This document shows positions 1 to 8,348 of a DNA stretch of 64,000 bases, one piece after another. Made by a program: the position numbers and the translations under genes. The stretch covers positions 15,789 through 79,788 of the forward strand of contig DASZDG010000022.1 in NCBI GenBank assembly GCA_035942255.1, given 5' to 3'. Origin of the DNA: JALZEG01 sp035942255 (GTDB taxonomy: Bacteria; Actinomycetota; CADDZG01; WHSQ01). Under the pieces are notes generated by a model. That model searched no databases. It saw only the letters and a list, made by a program, of their open reading frames with translations, and was not told the DNA's origin. The first letter of the stretch is position 1. Each line of letters begins with the position of its first letter.

Positions 1-1
1 C

Positions 2-937
2 GACCCGAAGATCGACGTGATCGAGACGAACGTGCACGGCCGCAGGCGCGACGACGCGCAGCCGGAGGGGACCTACCGGTGGAAGACGCTGGCGCGTGCG
101 ACGTACGCGCCGATCCTCGAGCGCGGGCAGGACGGAGGCGCGGTGACGGCGCTGGTCTCGTGGGGGCTGGACACCGGGGAGCTGGACGGAGCCGCAGTCT
201 CTTCGCCCTCCGAGGACGTCCCCTGGCTCGACGAGCCGGCGATCGTGACGAGCCGCGAGGAGCTGCTCGCCAAGGCGGGGTCCCGCTACACGTACTGCGC
301 GACGCCGCTCGCGCTGAAGAAGGCCGCCGAGATGAAGCTGAAGAACATCGCGCTCGTCGGCGTCTCTTGCGAGTCGACGGCGGTGCGGAGCCTGGCCGCC
401 GAGGGGATCAAGCGGTGGACGCGCCGGGTGGGCCTCGTGTTCGGGCTCATGTGCTGCGAGACGTTCGACTACGACGCGTTCATGGTCGGCAAGGTCAAGC
501 ACGACATGGGCATCCCGCTGGAGGACGTGAAGAAGGTCAACGTCAAGGGGAAGGTCATCCTCACGCTCCAGGACGGGCGCGACGTCGACATCCCGCTGAA
601 GCACGCCCGCCCGTTCGCGAACGAGTGGTGCCACCATTGCCCGGATTTCGCCGCGGAGCACGCGGACCTGTCGTGCGGGGGCCTCGGGATGGAGGGCTGG
701 ACGATGATCCTCGTGCGCTCCGAGAAGGGCGAGGACTACCTGCGGCGCGCGGTCGAGGCCGGGGTCGTGGAGCTACGGGACGCGGAGGAGGAGCCGAAGG
801 CCCTGGAGGTCATGGACCGCCTGGCGCGCAAACAACGGGCCCGGGTAAAGCCCGACGACCCCCACGCCCAAGCCGCCTACGCAACCGAACAAGCCCTCCA
901 AGCCGCGCGGGAAGCCGAAGCAGCAGAGGCCACCTAG
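2..937 (+). CDS. Coenzyme F420 hydrogenase/dehydrogenase beta-subunit (FrhB) family protein, 5' end outside the window
   Basis: The reading frame is open from the window edge, so the true start lies upstream; the GTG at 17 is unlikely to be the start because in-frame coding continues before it. The sequence matches the FrhB/FdhB C-terminal family: a flavin/Fe-S module that passes electrons between F420 or another carrier and a partner enzyme. Cysteines seen in MCCETFDYD, in EWCHHCPDF and in LSCGGLGM are of the type that binds iron-sulfur clusters here. The last 40 residues are a charged Ala/Arg/Glu tail. Its electron-transfer partner is not visible, so the substrate is unknown. Family call is good; the specific reaction is not resolved. 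Confidence 0.8.
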   Translation, partial: DPKIDVIETNVHGRRRDDAQPEGTYRWKTLARATYAPILERGQDGGAVTALVSWGLDTGELDGAAVSSPSEDVPWLDEPAIVTSREELLAKAGSRYTYCATPLALKKAAEMKLKNIALVGVSCESTAVRSLAAEGIKRWTRRVGLVFGLMCCETFDYDAFMVGKVKHDMGIPLEDVKKVNVKGKVILTLQDGRDVDIPLKHARPFANEWCHHCPDFAAEHADLSCGGLGMEGWTMILVRSEKGEDYLRRAVEAGVVELRDAEEEPKALEVMDRLARKQRARVKPDDPHAQAAYATEQALQAAREAEAAEAT

Positions 938-998
938 CCGGTACGTTCGCGCCCGGCGCCGAAGGCGACGAAGTCAAGAGGCGAGGAACCCGCACAGG

Positions 999-1020
999 AC
1001 GGCGCCGCTAGCGGCGCCGT
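999..1020. terminator. Perfect 22-nt palindrome, probable bidirectional terminator
   Basis: The arms acggcgccgc and gcggcgccgt are fully complementary around a TA centre. The element lies between the plus-strand FrhB-like gene and the convergent minus-strand ABM-like gene, so it can end both transcripts. There is no strong T-run. The same arm sequence recurs at 15787-15808. Confidence 0.6.
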
Positions 1021-1056
1021 TAGAACAAACGTCGGCCGGCGCTCCCAATCGGCGGG

Positions 1057-1362
1057 CTAGGTAGTGAAGTGACGCACTATCGGGCTCTGCTGGAAGAGCT
1101 TCCGGAACTCCGCCAGGGCCCTCCTGTAGTCGTCGCTGTCCACCGCCGCGTCGATCGCGTCCTTCGAGTCCCAGCGCGAGATCGCACACAGCTCCACCAG
1201 GTCCCCGGAGTGCTCGTCGACGCCCACCAGCAGCTCGATCCCGTGGCAGCCGGGGAACGCGTCGAACGCGGGCGCGACGTCGGCGCGGAAGAGCTCCGTC
1301 GCGCGCCCCACGTCGCCGGGATCGACCGTCGTGTCGAACAGCCGAATGATCACAGCGCCCAT
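1057..1362 (-). CDS. Small dimeric alpha-beta barrel (ABM-like) protein
   Basis: 101 residues with the pattern of the antibiotic-biosynthesis-monooxygenase/stress-responsive dimeric ferredoxin-like fold: a first strand (AVIIRLFDTTV), a helix with VGRATELFRADV, a phenylalanine/glycine turn (AFPGCHGIELLV), then ISRWDSKDAIDAAV. Members range from heme-degrading monooxygenases to proteins without known activity, so no reaction is assigned. The start ATG at 1362 follows a clear GAAGGAAGG ribosome site. It sits just downstream of the metallophosphoesterase (8-nt gap, same strand) and is probably co-transcribed with it. Confidence 0.6.
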   Translation of the reverse strand: MGAVIIRLFDTTVDPGDVGRATELFRADVAPAFDAFPGCHGIELLVGVDEHSGDLVELCAISRWDSKDAIDAAVDSDDYRRALAEFRKLFQQSPIVRHFTT

Positions 1363-1369
1363 CCTTCCT

Positions 1370-2206
1370 TCAAACGTTCCACGCCCCCCGGTTGAACATC
1401 CCGGCCAGCTGCGGGTTCAGCTTCAGCCGCCGCTCGGCCTTCGCGTACGTCGCCGCGACCGTCTCGCCCAGCCCCGGATATCGCTGCACGATCCGCACCT
1501 TCTCGTCGTCGATCTCGATCACGTTGTAGGAGGGCCGCGTGTACCCGCGCACGCGGTGGCTCGACGCGGTTCCGGAGTTCACGAGCAGCATCTCGCCGAA
1601 CTGCCACACGTTCGGGACGTGCTTGTGCCCGGCGAGGACCAGGCTGACGTCGAGCTCGGTGAGGAGCGCGAGGACGTCGCCGGCGTCCCAGACGATGTTC
1701 CGCTCCCGGCCGGTCCCAGGGACCGAGACGAGGTGGTGATGAAGGATGAAGATCCGGTAGTCGTCCGGCCACTCGTACGCGGCGCGGATCCAGTCGTAGC
1801 GGATGTGGCCGACCTCGCCCTCGGCTAGGTCGGGCTTGGACGAGTTCACCGCGACGACCGTCGCCCATCGCTGCGGCTCACGCCCGTCCGGCGATGTCAT
1901 GGGAAGCCTCACCACCCGGTCGGACTTCCCGAACGCGTCGCGGAAGTGCAGGAACCCGACGTTCATGAGGTCGTGGTTGCCGGGGATGACGATCATCTCG
2001 AGATGCGAGAGCCGGTCGAGGTAACGCTTCGCCTGGCGGAACTGCGGCCCGTATCCCTCCGACGTCAGGTCACCGACGACGGCGACGAGGTTCGGCTTCA
2101 GCTCGCTGATCTCGTCGATCGCGTGGTCGAGGAGGTCGCCGTCGAACATCGGATGCCCACAGTGCATGTCGGAGATCTGGGCGATCGTCAGATGATGTCC
2201 CTTCAC
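1370..2206 (-). CDS. Calcineurin-like metallophosphoesterase (CpdA/Icc type)
   Basis: 278 residues with the full metal-binding motif set in order: D-x-H in AQISDMHCGH, GD in VAVVGDLTSEG, GNH in VIPGNHDLMN, a histidine in FILHHHLVS and GHxH in LAGHKHVPN. This is the class III cyclic-nucleotide phosphodiesterase-like group, which hydrolyses phosphomono- or diesters using a dinuclear metal centre; the real substrate is unknown. The start is GTG (2206, MKGHHLTIAQ). It is divergent from plsC, with a shared promoter region between them. Confidence 0.85.
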   Translation of the reverse strand: MKGHHLTIAQISDMHCGHPMFDGDLLDHAIDEISELKPNLVAVVGDLTSEGYGPQFRQAKRYLDRLSHLEMIVIPGNHDLMNVGFLHFRDAFGKSDRVVRLPMTSPDGREPQRWATVVAVNSSKPDLAEGEVGHIRYDWIRAAYEWPDDYRIFILHHHLVSVPGTGRERNIVWDAGDVLALLTELDVSLVLAGHKHVPNVWQFGEMLLVNSGTASSHRVRGYTRPSYNVIEIDDEKVRIVQRYPGLGETVAATYAKAERRLKLNPQLAGMFNRGAWNV

Positions 2207-2215
2207 GAGGGTCCG

Positions 2216-2222
2216 TATGATA
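2216..2222. promoter_or_regulatory. Overlapping divergent -10 elements (TATGATA)
   Basis: TATGAT on the plus strand (2216-2221) and TATCAT on the minus strand (complement of 2217-2222) overlap almost entirely. The minus-strand box is 10 nt from the metallophosphoesterase GTG. The plus-strand box precedes plsC. No good -35 hexamer is seen on either side. Confidence 0.4.
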
Positions 2223-2311
2223 GGCGGCGCCCGCGGCCGGAGATGCCGGTGCAGGCTCTGGTGAAGTCACTTCGTCCGGCGGATCGGGGGGCCGTGGAGC
2301 CGATCTACGTG

Positions 2312-2971
2312 ATGACCAAGGCGTGGCTGAAGCCGTTGCTCGCGGCTTGGTTCCGGTGGCGCGTGTCCGGTGCGGAGAACATCCCGCGTGAGGGCGCCGC
2401 GATCCTCGCCGTCAACCACATCTCGTTCATGGACCCGTTCGCCGCGGCCTACGTCGTCGACAGTCGCAAGCGCCGCCCCCGCTTCCTAGCCAAGTCCGAG
2501 CTCTTCCAGGACCGGCGCATCGGCTGGTTGCTGCGCGGGCTGGGGCAGATCGAGGTCCGGCGCGGTACTGCAAGTGCCCCGATGGCGCTGGACCACGCTC
2601 TCGAAGCGCTGCGCCGCGGCGAGATCGTCGTCGTGTTCCCCGAGGGCACGATCACGGACGAACCGGACCTGAGCCCGATGGCGGCGAAGACGGGGGCCGC
2701 GCGGCTCGCGCTCCAGTCGGGGGCTCCGTTGCTCCCGTGCGCGGTCTGGGGGACACAGAACGTCTGGCCGAAGGGTTATGCGAAGAACTGGCGGCCGCGC
2801 CAGGAGATCTTCGCCGCGGTCGGGACACCGCTCGACGTGCACGGGGACCCCACGTCGCCGGACACTTGGGCCGAGACGGGGGAGAAGCTGATGAGCTCGA
2901 TCGGTCACCTGCTGGAGGGGCTTCGTCCGCAGCTCCCGGACCGCCGCAGGCCGAAGCGGGCCGCCGCGTGA
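2312..2971 (+). CDS. plsC: 1-acyl-sn-glycerol-3-phosphate acyltransferase (PlsC/LPLAT family)
   Basis: Transfers an acyl chain to lysophosphatidic acid at the membrane to give phosphatidic acid. The H-x4-D catalytic motif is present as NHISFMD, followed by the substrate-binding FPEGTIT block and a PLLPCAVWG segment, as in the family. About 220 residues from ATG 2312, which gives the usual short N-terminal helix before the FRWRVSGAENIP block; in-frame GTG 2294 and ATG 2243 are alternative starts and would add 6 or 23 residues. The stop overlaps the GTG of gpsA by 4 nt (GTGA), so the two glycerolipid genes are translationally coupled. Confidence 0.85.
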   Translation: MTKAWLKPLLAAWFRWRVSGAENIPREGAAILAVNHISFMDPFAAAYVVDSRKRRPRFLAKSELFQDRRIGWLLRGLGQIEVRRGTASAPMALDHALEALRRGEIVVVFPEGTITDEPDLSPMAAKTGAARLALQSGAPLLPCAVWGTQNVWPKGYAKNWRPRQEIFAAVGTPLDVHGDPTSPDTWAETGEKLMSSIGHLLEGLRPQLPDRRRPKRAAA

Positions 2972-4002
2972 AGATCGCCTTCATCGGCGCCGGCTCGTGG
3001 GGCACCGCGACCGCGTCGCTCGTCTCAGCCAAGGGCACGTACGACACCGTCCTCTGGGCGCGCCGCTCGGAGCTCGCCGAGACGATCAACGTGTACCACG
3101 AGAACCCCGAGTACCTCCCGGACGCGCCGCTCCCCGAGAGCCTGCGCGCGACCAACGACCTGGAAGAGGCGGTGACGGGGGCCGAGGTCGTCGTGATGGC
3201 CGTTCCGTCGCACGGGTTCCGTGCGGTGTTGAAGGACGTCGCGTCGGTGGCGGACCGCTCCGCCTGCTACGTGAGCCTCACGAAGGGCCTCGAGGTGGAC
3301 AACCGCAAGCGGATGTCCGAGGTGCTGATGGAGGAGGTCGAGGGGATCGGCGACTCCTGCATCTCGGTCCTCACCGGGCCGAACCTCGCGAAGGAGATCG
3401 TGCGCGGCTACCCCGCGGCATCCACGATCGCGTGCCGAGACGAGGGTGTGGCCACGGGCCTGCAGGAGGTATTCCAGTCCCTGCGGTTCCGCTGCTACCG
3501 CAACACCGACCTCGTCGGCTGCGAGCTCGGCGGCGCGCTGAAGAACGTGATCGCGATCGCGGCCGGGATGGCGGACGGGCTCGGCTTCGGCGACAACACG
3601 AAGGCGACGGTGATGACGCGCGGCCTCGCGGAGATGGCGCGCTTCGGCGTGAAGTTCGGCGCCCACCCGCTGACGATGCTCGGCCTCGCCGGGGTCGGCG
3701 ACCTCATGGCCACCTGCGCGAGCCCGCAGTCGCGCAACCATTTCGTCGGCATCGAGCTCGGGAAGGGCCGCAAGATCGACGAGATCATCGGTTCGATGAA
3801 CATGGTCGCCGAGGGCGTGAAGAGCTGTAAGCCGATCTTCGAGCTCGGCCAGGCCGCCGGCGTGTGGATGCCGATCACCGAGAACGTCGTGCGCATCTGC
3901 CACGAGGGCGCGAGCGTCGACGAGCTGGTGGACGACCTGCTGAGCCGCGAGATCAGGAGCGAGTTCGAGGGAGTCGAGGACTACCTCAACATCATCCCCT
4001 AG
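2968..4002 (+). CDS. gpsA: Glycerol-3-phosphate dehydrogenase [NAD(P)+]
   Basis: 344 residues. Reduces dihydroxyacetone phosphate to sn-glycerol-3-phosphate for phospholipid synthesis. The N-terminal Rossmann motif is IGAGSWGTA, followed by VMAVPSHGF, SLTKGLE, LTGPNLAKEI and the catalytic helix GGALKNVIAIAAGMADGLG with the conserved lysine, then TCASPQSRNHFVG. GTG 2968 is chosen because the glycine motif begins 5 residues later. It feeds the plsC product pathway directly. Its TAG stop lies in a CTAG that also holds the stop of the convergent gene. Confidence 0.95.
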   Translation: MKIAFIGAGSWGTATASLVSAKGTYDTVLWARRSELAETINVYHENPEYLPDAPLPESLRATNDLEEAVTGAEVVVMAVPSHGFRAVLKDVASVADRSACYVSLTKGLEVDNRKRMSEVLMEEVEGIGDSCISVLTGPNLAKEIVRGYPAASTIACRDEGVATGLQEVFQSLRFRCYRNTDLVGCELGGALKNVIAIAAGMADGLGFGDNTKATVMTRGLAEMARFGVKFGAHPLTMLGLAGVGDLMATCASPQSRNHFVGIELGKGRKIDEIIGSMNMVAEGVKSCKPIFELGQAAGVWMPITENVVRICHEGASVDELVDDLLSREIRSEFEGVEDYLNIIP

Positions 4003-5198
4003 GCGATTGAGTCGAGGGCCTGCGCGAGGTCTCCGACGATGTCCTCCGGATCCTCGAGCCCCACCGACAAGCGGCAGAAGCCCTCGTCCATCCCCACCGC
4101 CCGCAGCTCCTCTGCGCTCAGTTGCGTGTGCGTGATGCTCGCCGCGTGGACCACCAGCGAGTGGATGCCTCCGAGCGACGCCGCGGGCATCACGACGTCG
4201 AGCGCCTCCTGGAAGCGGCCCGCGCGCTCGCGGCCCCCGGCGACAACGAAGCCGATCGTCCCTCCACCGCGGCCCCCGAGCAGCGCACGGCACAGCGAGT
4301 GCGACGGGTCGTCCGGCAGCGCGGGGTAGTCCACCCTCTCGATCGCATCGTGCGCGGTCAGCATCTCGGCCGCGGCGAGCGCGGAGGCAGACGAGCGCTC
4401 GACGCGCAGGGGCAGCGTCGCCATGCCCCTGAGCGCCAGCCACGCGTTGAAGGGGGCGAGCGTCGGCCCGGTGTCGCGCGCGACCTCGCGCAGGCGGTCG
4501 ACCGTCGCGGGATCCCCGCAGGCGATCCCTCCGACGAGGTCGTGGTGCCCGCCGAGGAACTTCGTCGCCGAGTGGACGACGAGCGTCGCGCCGTGCTCGA
4601 CCGGCCGGCACAGCGCCGGGCTCGCGAACGTGTTGTCGACGACGAGCGGGACGCCCGCGCCGCGCGCCGCGCGCCCGAGCGCGGGGAGGTCCGCGACGAC
4701 GATGCGGGGATTGCCGATCGTCTCGCAGTACAGCATCGCGGCCCCCGGCAGCGCGGCCTCGATCCCTGCGAGGTCGTCGACGTCGAAGAAGTCGACGGTG
4801 ATGCCGAAGTCCGCCACGCGGGAGCTCAGCAGGGAGTAAGCGCCTCCGTACAGCTGCCGCGCGGCGACGATCCTGTCGCCCGGCCGGCACAGGGCCATGA
4901 ACGTGCACCAGATCGCGGCCATCCCGCTCGAGAACGCCTCGGCGTCCTCCGCGCCCTCGAGGTCCGCGACCGCGGCCTCGAACGCGTCCACGGTCGGGTT
5001 CGCCCAGCGCGTGTAGACGTAGCCGGCGCCCACGCGCTCCGCCGACGCCTTCGCGAACGCATCCGTGTCCTCGAACGCGTACGTCGACGAGAGGTCCAGC
5101 GGGGGCGCGAGCGGATCGCCGTCTTGCTCGGGGAGCGGCGGACGATGGATCGCGCGGGTAGCGAACCCGCGCCGGGAACGTTCGGTGGAGCCGCTCAT
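3999..5198 (-). CDS. PLP-dependent trans-sulfuration enzyme (cystathionine gamma-synthase/-lyase, Cys/Met metabolism family)
   Basis: 399 residues from ATG 5198. The PLP-binding lysine is K213 in HSATKFLGGHHD, with the family blocks YTRWANPT (62-69), SSGMAAIW (90-97) and VVDNTFASP (186-194). Members use cysteine, homoserine esters, cystathionine or methionine; the motifs do not tell which, so gamma-synthase, gamma-lyase and methionine gamma-lyase all remain possible. A longer frame to 5312 would run into the upstream gene and is rejected. It lies 13 bp downstream of a RAM-domain protein that may sense an amino acid and regulate it. Confidence 0.9.
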   Translation of the reverse strand: MSGSTERSRRGFATRAIHRPPLPEQDGDPLAPPLDLSSTYAFEDTDAFAKASAERVGAGYVYTRWANPTVDAFEAAVADLEGAEDAEAFSSGMAAIWCTFMALCRPGDRIVAARQLYGGAYSLLSSRVADFGITVDFFDVDDLAGIEAALPGAAMLYCETIGNPRIVVADLPALGRAARGAGVPLVVDNTFASPALCRPVEHGATLVVHSATKFLGGHHDLVGGIACGDPATVDRLREVARDTGPTLAPFNAWLALRGMATLPLRVERSSASALAAAEMLTAHDAIERVDYPALPDDPSHSLCRALLGGRGGGTIGFVVAGGRERAGRFQEALDVVMPAASLGGIHSLVVHAASITHTQLSAEELRAVGMDEGFCRLSVGLEDPEDIVGDLAQALDSIA

Positions 5199-5211
5199 GC
5201 GGCCGGGATCG

Positions 5212-5451
5212 TCAGAGGTGGACGACGGGGCACGTGAGCGTACGCGTGATGCCCTCGACTGCCTGGATCTTCGCCACGACGAGCTTGCCGAGGTCGTCGA
5301 CGTTCCCGGCACTCGCCCGAACGATGACGTCGTAGGGCCCCGTCACGTCCTCGGCCGCGTCGACGCCCTCGATGTCGCGCACCTCGCGCGCCACCTGGGC
5401 GGCCTTGCCGACTTCGGTCTGGATGAGGATGTAAGCCTGGACGGCGGGCAC
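5212..5451 (-). CDS. Stand-alone Lrp/AsnC ligand-binding (RAM) domain protein
   Basis: 79 residues covering only the alpha-beta RAM domain of Lrp/AsnC regulators (AYILIQTEVG, VDAAEDVTGPYDVIVRA, VVAKIQAVEGITRT). The DNA-binding helix-turn-helix is absent. Such single-domain proteins bind amino acids and can form mixed oligomers with full-length regulators. The GTG start has an AAGGAG site upstream. The adjacent sulfur amino acid enzyme makes a role in amino-acid sensing plausible but unproven. Confidence 0.85.
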   Translation of the reverse strand: MPAVQAYILIQTEVGKAAQVAREVRDIEGVDAAEDVTGPYDVIVRASAGNVDDLGKLVVAKIQAVEGITRTLTCPVVHL

Positions 5452-5531
5452 GTCGCTCCTTCCGTTTAACGATCGATTACCTGGTTCGAATGCTCGGGGA
5501 GTCTAGCAGGGCCACCCCTGCGGCCTTCCGG

Positions 5532-5537
5532 TAGGCT
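5532..5537 (+). promoter_or_regulatory. Putative -10 box (TAGGCT) of pckA
   Basis: TAGGCT lies 38 nt before the pckA ATG, leaving a leader with a GAAGGAG ribosome site at 5562-5568. This contrasts with the many leaderless arrangements elsewhere in the window. Confidence 0.4.
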
Positions 5538-5575
5538 CGCCCCTTCACCTCCCACTTCTTCGAAGGAGCTTCTTC

Positions 5576-7153
5576 ATGTCATCGGCGTCTCTCGCGGGGA
5601 TCGACCGCCCCGGCACCGTCCACCCGAATCCCAGCGCGCCCGCGCTGGTAGAGATGGCCGTAGCCCGCGGAGAGGGGACGCTCGCGCAGTCCGGCGCACT
5701 GGTGACGACGACGGGCGACCGCACTGGCCGCTCGCCGAAGGACCGGTTCTTCGTCTCGCATGGCCCTTCCAAGGACAAGATCGAGTGGGGGCCGGTGAAC
5801 CAGCCCGTCGAGCGCCAGGTCTTCGACGCGCTGCACGAGAAGGTCAGGGCGCACATGGAGGGCCGCGACCTGTTCGTGATCGACGGCTACGTCGGCGCGG
5901 ATCCCGACCATTCGATCCGCCTGCGCGTGATAGCAGAGTTCGCGTGGCACGCGCTGTTCGCGAAGCAGCTGTTCCGGCGCCCGGAGCTCTCGGAGCTCGA
6001 GGGGTTCGAGCCCGAGTTCGTCGTGCTGTCGGCCCCCTCGTTCGACGCGGTCCCCGACCGCGACGGGACGAACTCGAACGCGTTCATCGGCGTCGACCTC
6101 GAGCGCAAGCAGGTGCTGATCTGCGGCACCCACTACGCGGGCGAGATCAAGAAGTCGATCTTCACGTCTGCGAACTACCTGCTCCCCGAGGCCGGGGTGC
6201 TGCCGATGCACTGCTCGGCGAACCTCGGACGCGAGGGCGACGTCGCGTTGTTCTTCGGCTTGTCCGGGACCGGGAAGACCACTTTGTCGGCGGACCCGGA
6301 GCGCCGGCTGATCGGCGACGACGAGCACGGCTGGTCGGACAACGGCGTCTTCAACTTCGAGGGCGGCTGCTACGCGAAGTGCATCCGGCTGTCCAAGAAG
6401 AACGAGCCGCAGATCTGGGAGGCGATCAGGTTCGGCTCGGTCGTCGAGAACGTCGTCGTCGACCAGGCCACCCGCGCGGTTGACTACGACGACGCGTCGA
6501 TCACCGAGAACACGCGCGTCGCCTACCCCCTCGAGTTCATCCCCGGCTTCGTGCCCGAGGGCCGCGCGGGACACGCGGAGACGATCGTGTTCCTGACGGC
6601 GGACGCGTTCGGCGTGCTGCCCCCGATCTCGAAGCTGTCGCCCGATGCGGCGATGTACCACTTCCTCTCGGGCTTCACCGCGAAGCTCGCCGGCACCGAG
6701 GCCGGGCTCGGCACCGAGCCCGAGGCGACGTTCTCGACGTGCTTCGGAGCGCCGTTCCTCCCGCTCCGGCCGAGCGTCTACGCGGGCATGCTCGGCGAGC
6801 GCATCCAGCGGCACGGCGCCCGCGTCTTCCTGGTCAACACGGGTTGGACCGGCGGCCCGTTCGGCACCGGCGAGCGGATGAGCCTTCCTGCGACGCGGGC
6901 GATGGTGAGTGCCGCGACGTCCGGCGACCTCGACGCGATCGACACGCGGACGCACCCGATCTTCAACCTCGAGGTCCCCGTCACGTGCCCCGGCGTGCCC
7001 GACGACGTGCTGGACCCGCAGTCGACGTGGGACGACCCCGAGGCCTACGAGGAGAAGGCGCGCGAGCTCGCGCAGATGTTCGTGAAGAACTTCGAGCGGT
7101 TCGTGGACTCGGTCCCGGCGGAGGTCGTGAAGGCCGGGCCGAGGGCGGACTAA
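5576..7153 (+). CDS. pckA: Phosphoenolpyruvate carboxykinase (ATP)
   Basis: 525 residues, the usual length of the ATP-dependent enzyme. Converts oxaloacetate and ATP to PEP, CO2 and ADP, the entry step of gluconeogenesis. Diagnostic blocks are DRTGRSPKDRF near the N-terminus, the kinase-1a P-loop GLSGTGKTTLSADP near residues 228-241 and the metal/substrate loop IGDDEHGWSDNGVFNFEGGC just after it, then ENTRVAYPLEF. A clear GAAGGAG site precedes the ATG. Most actinobacteria use the unrelated GTP enzyme, so this type is notable here. The gene stands alone; its stop overlaps the convergent dodecin-like gene by 4 nt. Confidence 0.95.
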   Translation: MSSASLAGIDRPGTVHPNPSAPALVEMAVARGEGTLAQSGALVTTTGDRTGRSPKDRFFVSHGPSKDKIEWGPVNQPVERQVFDALHEKVRAHMEGRDLFVIDGYVGADPDHSIRLRVIAEFAWHALFAKQLFRRPELSELEGFEPEFVVLSAPSFDAVPDRDGTNSNAFIGVDLERKQVLICGTHYAGEIKKSIFTSANYLLPEAGVLPMHCSANLGREGDVALFFGLSGTGKTTLSADPERRLIGDDEHGWSDNGVFNFEGGCYAKCIRLSKKNEPQIWEAIRFGSVVENVVVDQATRAVDYDDASITENTRVAYPLEFIPGFVPEGRAGHAETIVFLTADAFGVLPPISKLSPDAAMYHFLSGFTAKLAGTEAGLGTEPEATFSTCFGAPFLPLRPSVYAGMLGERIQRHGARVFLVNTGWTGGPFGTGERMSLPATRAMVSAATSGDLDAIDTRTHPIFNLEVPVTCPGVPDDVLDPQSTWDDPEAYEEKARELAQMFVKNFERFVDSVPAEVVKAGPRAD

Positions 7154-7353
7154 CTCTCGATCTCGAAGAAGATCCGGACCTCGGTGTGGTACTCGGCGAT
7201 CACACCGTCCTCTACGACTGCGCTCGTCGACACCACGTCGAGCTTGCTGATCCGCCTGATCGTGCGTGACGCCTCCGCGAGCGCGGCGCGTGCCGCGTCT
7301 CCCCAGCTCTCGGCGGACACGCCCGTCAGCTCGATCGTGTTCAGTACCGCCAC
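7150..7353 (-). CDS. Dodecin-family small protein
   Basis: 67 residues with the dodecin pattern: a beta strand (LNTIELTGVS), one long helix with WGDAARAALAEASRTIRR, then two strands (VVSTSAVVEDG, EYHTEVRIFFEIE). Dodecins form 12-mer flavin-storage shells. The tryptophan that stacks on the flavin in well-studied members (W-F-E-V) appears here as K-L-D-V, so flavin binding is uncertain. It starts 23 nt from thiL, which is divergent. Confidence 0.75.
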   Translation of the reverse strand: MAVLNTIELTGVSAESWGDAARAALAEASRTIRRISKLDVVSTSAVVEDGVIAEYHTEVRIFFEIES

Positions 7354-7376
7354 GTCGCCGCCTTTCGCCGCCGGCC

Positions 7377-8348
7377 ATGACTAGGGACGCCCGTACCGTA
7401 TCCGAGCTTGGCGAGGCCGGGCTGATCGCGCTCGTGACGTCGTACCTCCCGGAGGCGCCGCCGGGCGAGCTGTGGACCGGGGACGACGCGGCGGTGATCG
7501 CGCCGGCGGAGGGCCGCGCGCTGCTGACCACCGACACGATGGTCGAGGGCGTCGACTTCGACCTCTCGTACTGCGACGGCTACGACATCGGCTGGAAGGC
7601 CGTCGCGGTGAACGTCTCCGACGTCGCCGCTATGGGAGGGCGCCCTACGCACGGCGTCGCGACCCTCGCCCTTCCGCCGGCCACCGAGGTGACGCTGGTC
7701 GAGGGCCTCGCGCGCGGGATGACGGACGCCGCGGGCGAGTGGGGCTTGGCGCTCGTTGGCGGAGACGTCAGCTCGGCCCCCGTCCTCGTCGCCGGGCTCA
7801 CCGTCCTCGGCGTCGCGCCGATGCCCGTAACGCGCGCCGGCGCGAGGCCCGGAGACGCCGTCTGCGTCACCGGCGCGATCGGCGGTTCGTGGGGGGGCCT
7901 CGAGCTGCTCCGGCGGGGGCTCGGCGACAGGGCTCCCGCTCTCATAACCCGTCATCTGCGTCCCCGGGCGCGGCCGGACGAGGGACGCGAGCTGGCGCGC
8001 CACGGCGCCACCGCGATGATCGATGTCTCCGACGGCTTCGCGATCGACCTCGTCAGGTTGATGAAGGCGTCGGGGACGGGCTGCCGCGTCGACCCGGAGG
8101 CGGTGCCGCTGGATCCGGGCCTGCGGGTGCTTCCCGAGCTAGATGTGGCTCGCGCTGAGGACCTCCTCATGGGTGCGATCCTGGGGGGCGAGGACTTCGA
8201 GCTGCTCGCCACGGCGCGGCCGGAGGACCTCCCGCCGGGGCTCGTCACCGTCGTCGGAGAGGTCACGGGCGACGGGATGCTGCGGCTCGGCGACGACGAC
8301 CTGGAAGAGGTGGGGAGGCGAGGATGGGATCACCTGCGCGGCCGGTGA
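7377..8348 (+). CDS. thiL: Thiamine-monophosphate kinase
   Basis: 323 residues from ATG 7377. Phosphorylates thiamine phosphate to thiamine diphosphate, the last step of the pathway. Seen: GDDAAVIAPAEGRALLTTDT with metal-binding aspartates, NVSDVAAMGGRP, GGDVSS, the ISDVSDG-like IDVSDGFAIDL and GAILGGEDFELL. The ORF can be read upstream to 7266 but that part is a low-complexity shadow. It overlaps thiD by 25 nt, so the two thiamine genes form an operon. Confidence 0.93.
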   Translation: MTRDARTVSELGEAGLIALVTSYLPEAPPGELWTGDDAAVIAPAEGRALLTTDTMVEGVDFDLSYCDGYDIGWKAVAVNVSDVAAMGGRPTHGVATLALPPATEVTLVEGLARGMTDAAGEWGLALVGGDVSSAPVLVAGLTVLGVAPMPVTRAGARPGDAVCVTGAIGGSWGGLELLRRGLGDRAPALITRHLRPRARPDEGRELARHGATAMIDVSDGFAIDLVRLMKASGTGCRVDPEAVPLDPGLRVLPELDVARAEDLLMGAILGGEDFELLATARPEDLPPGLVTVVGEVTGDGMLRLGDDDLEEVGRRGWDHLRGR

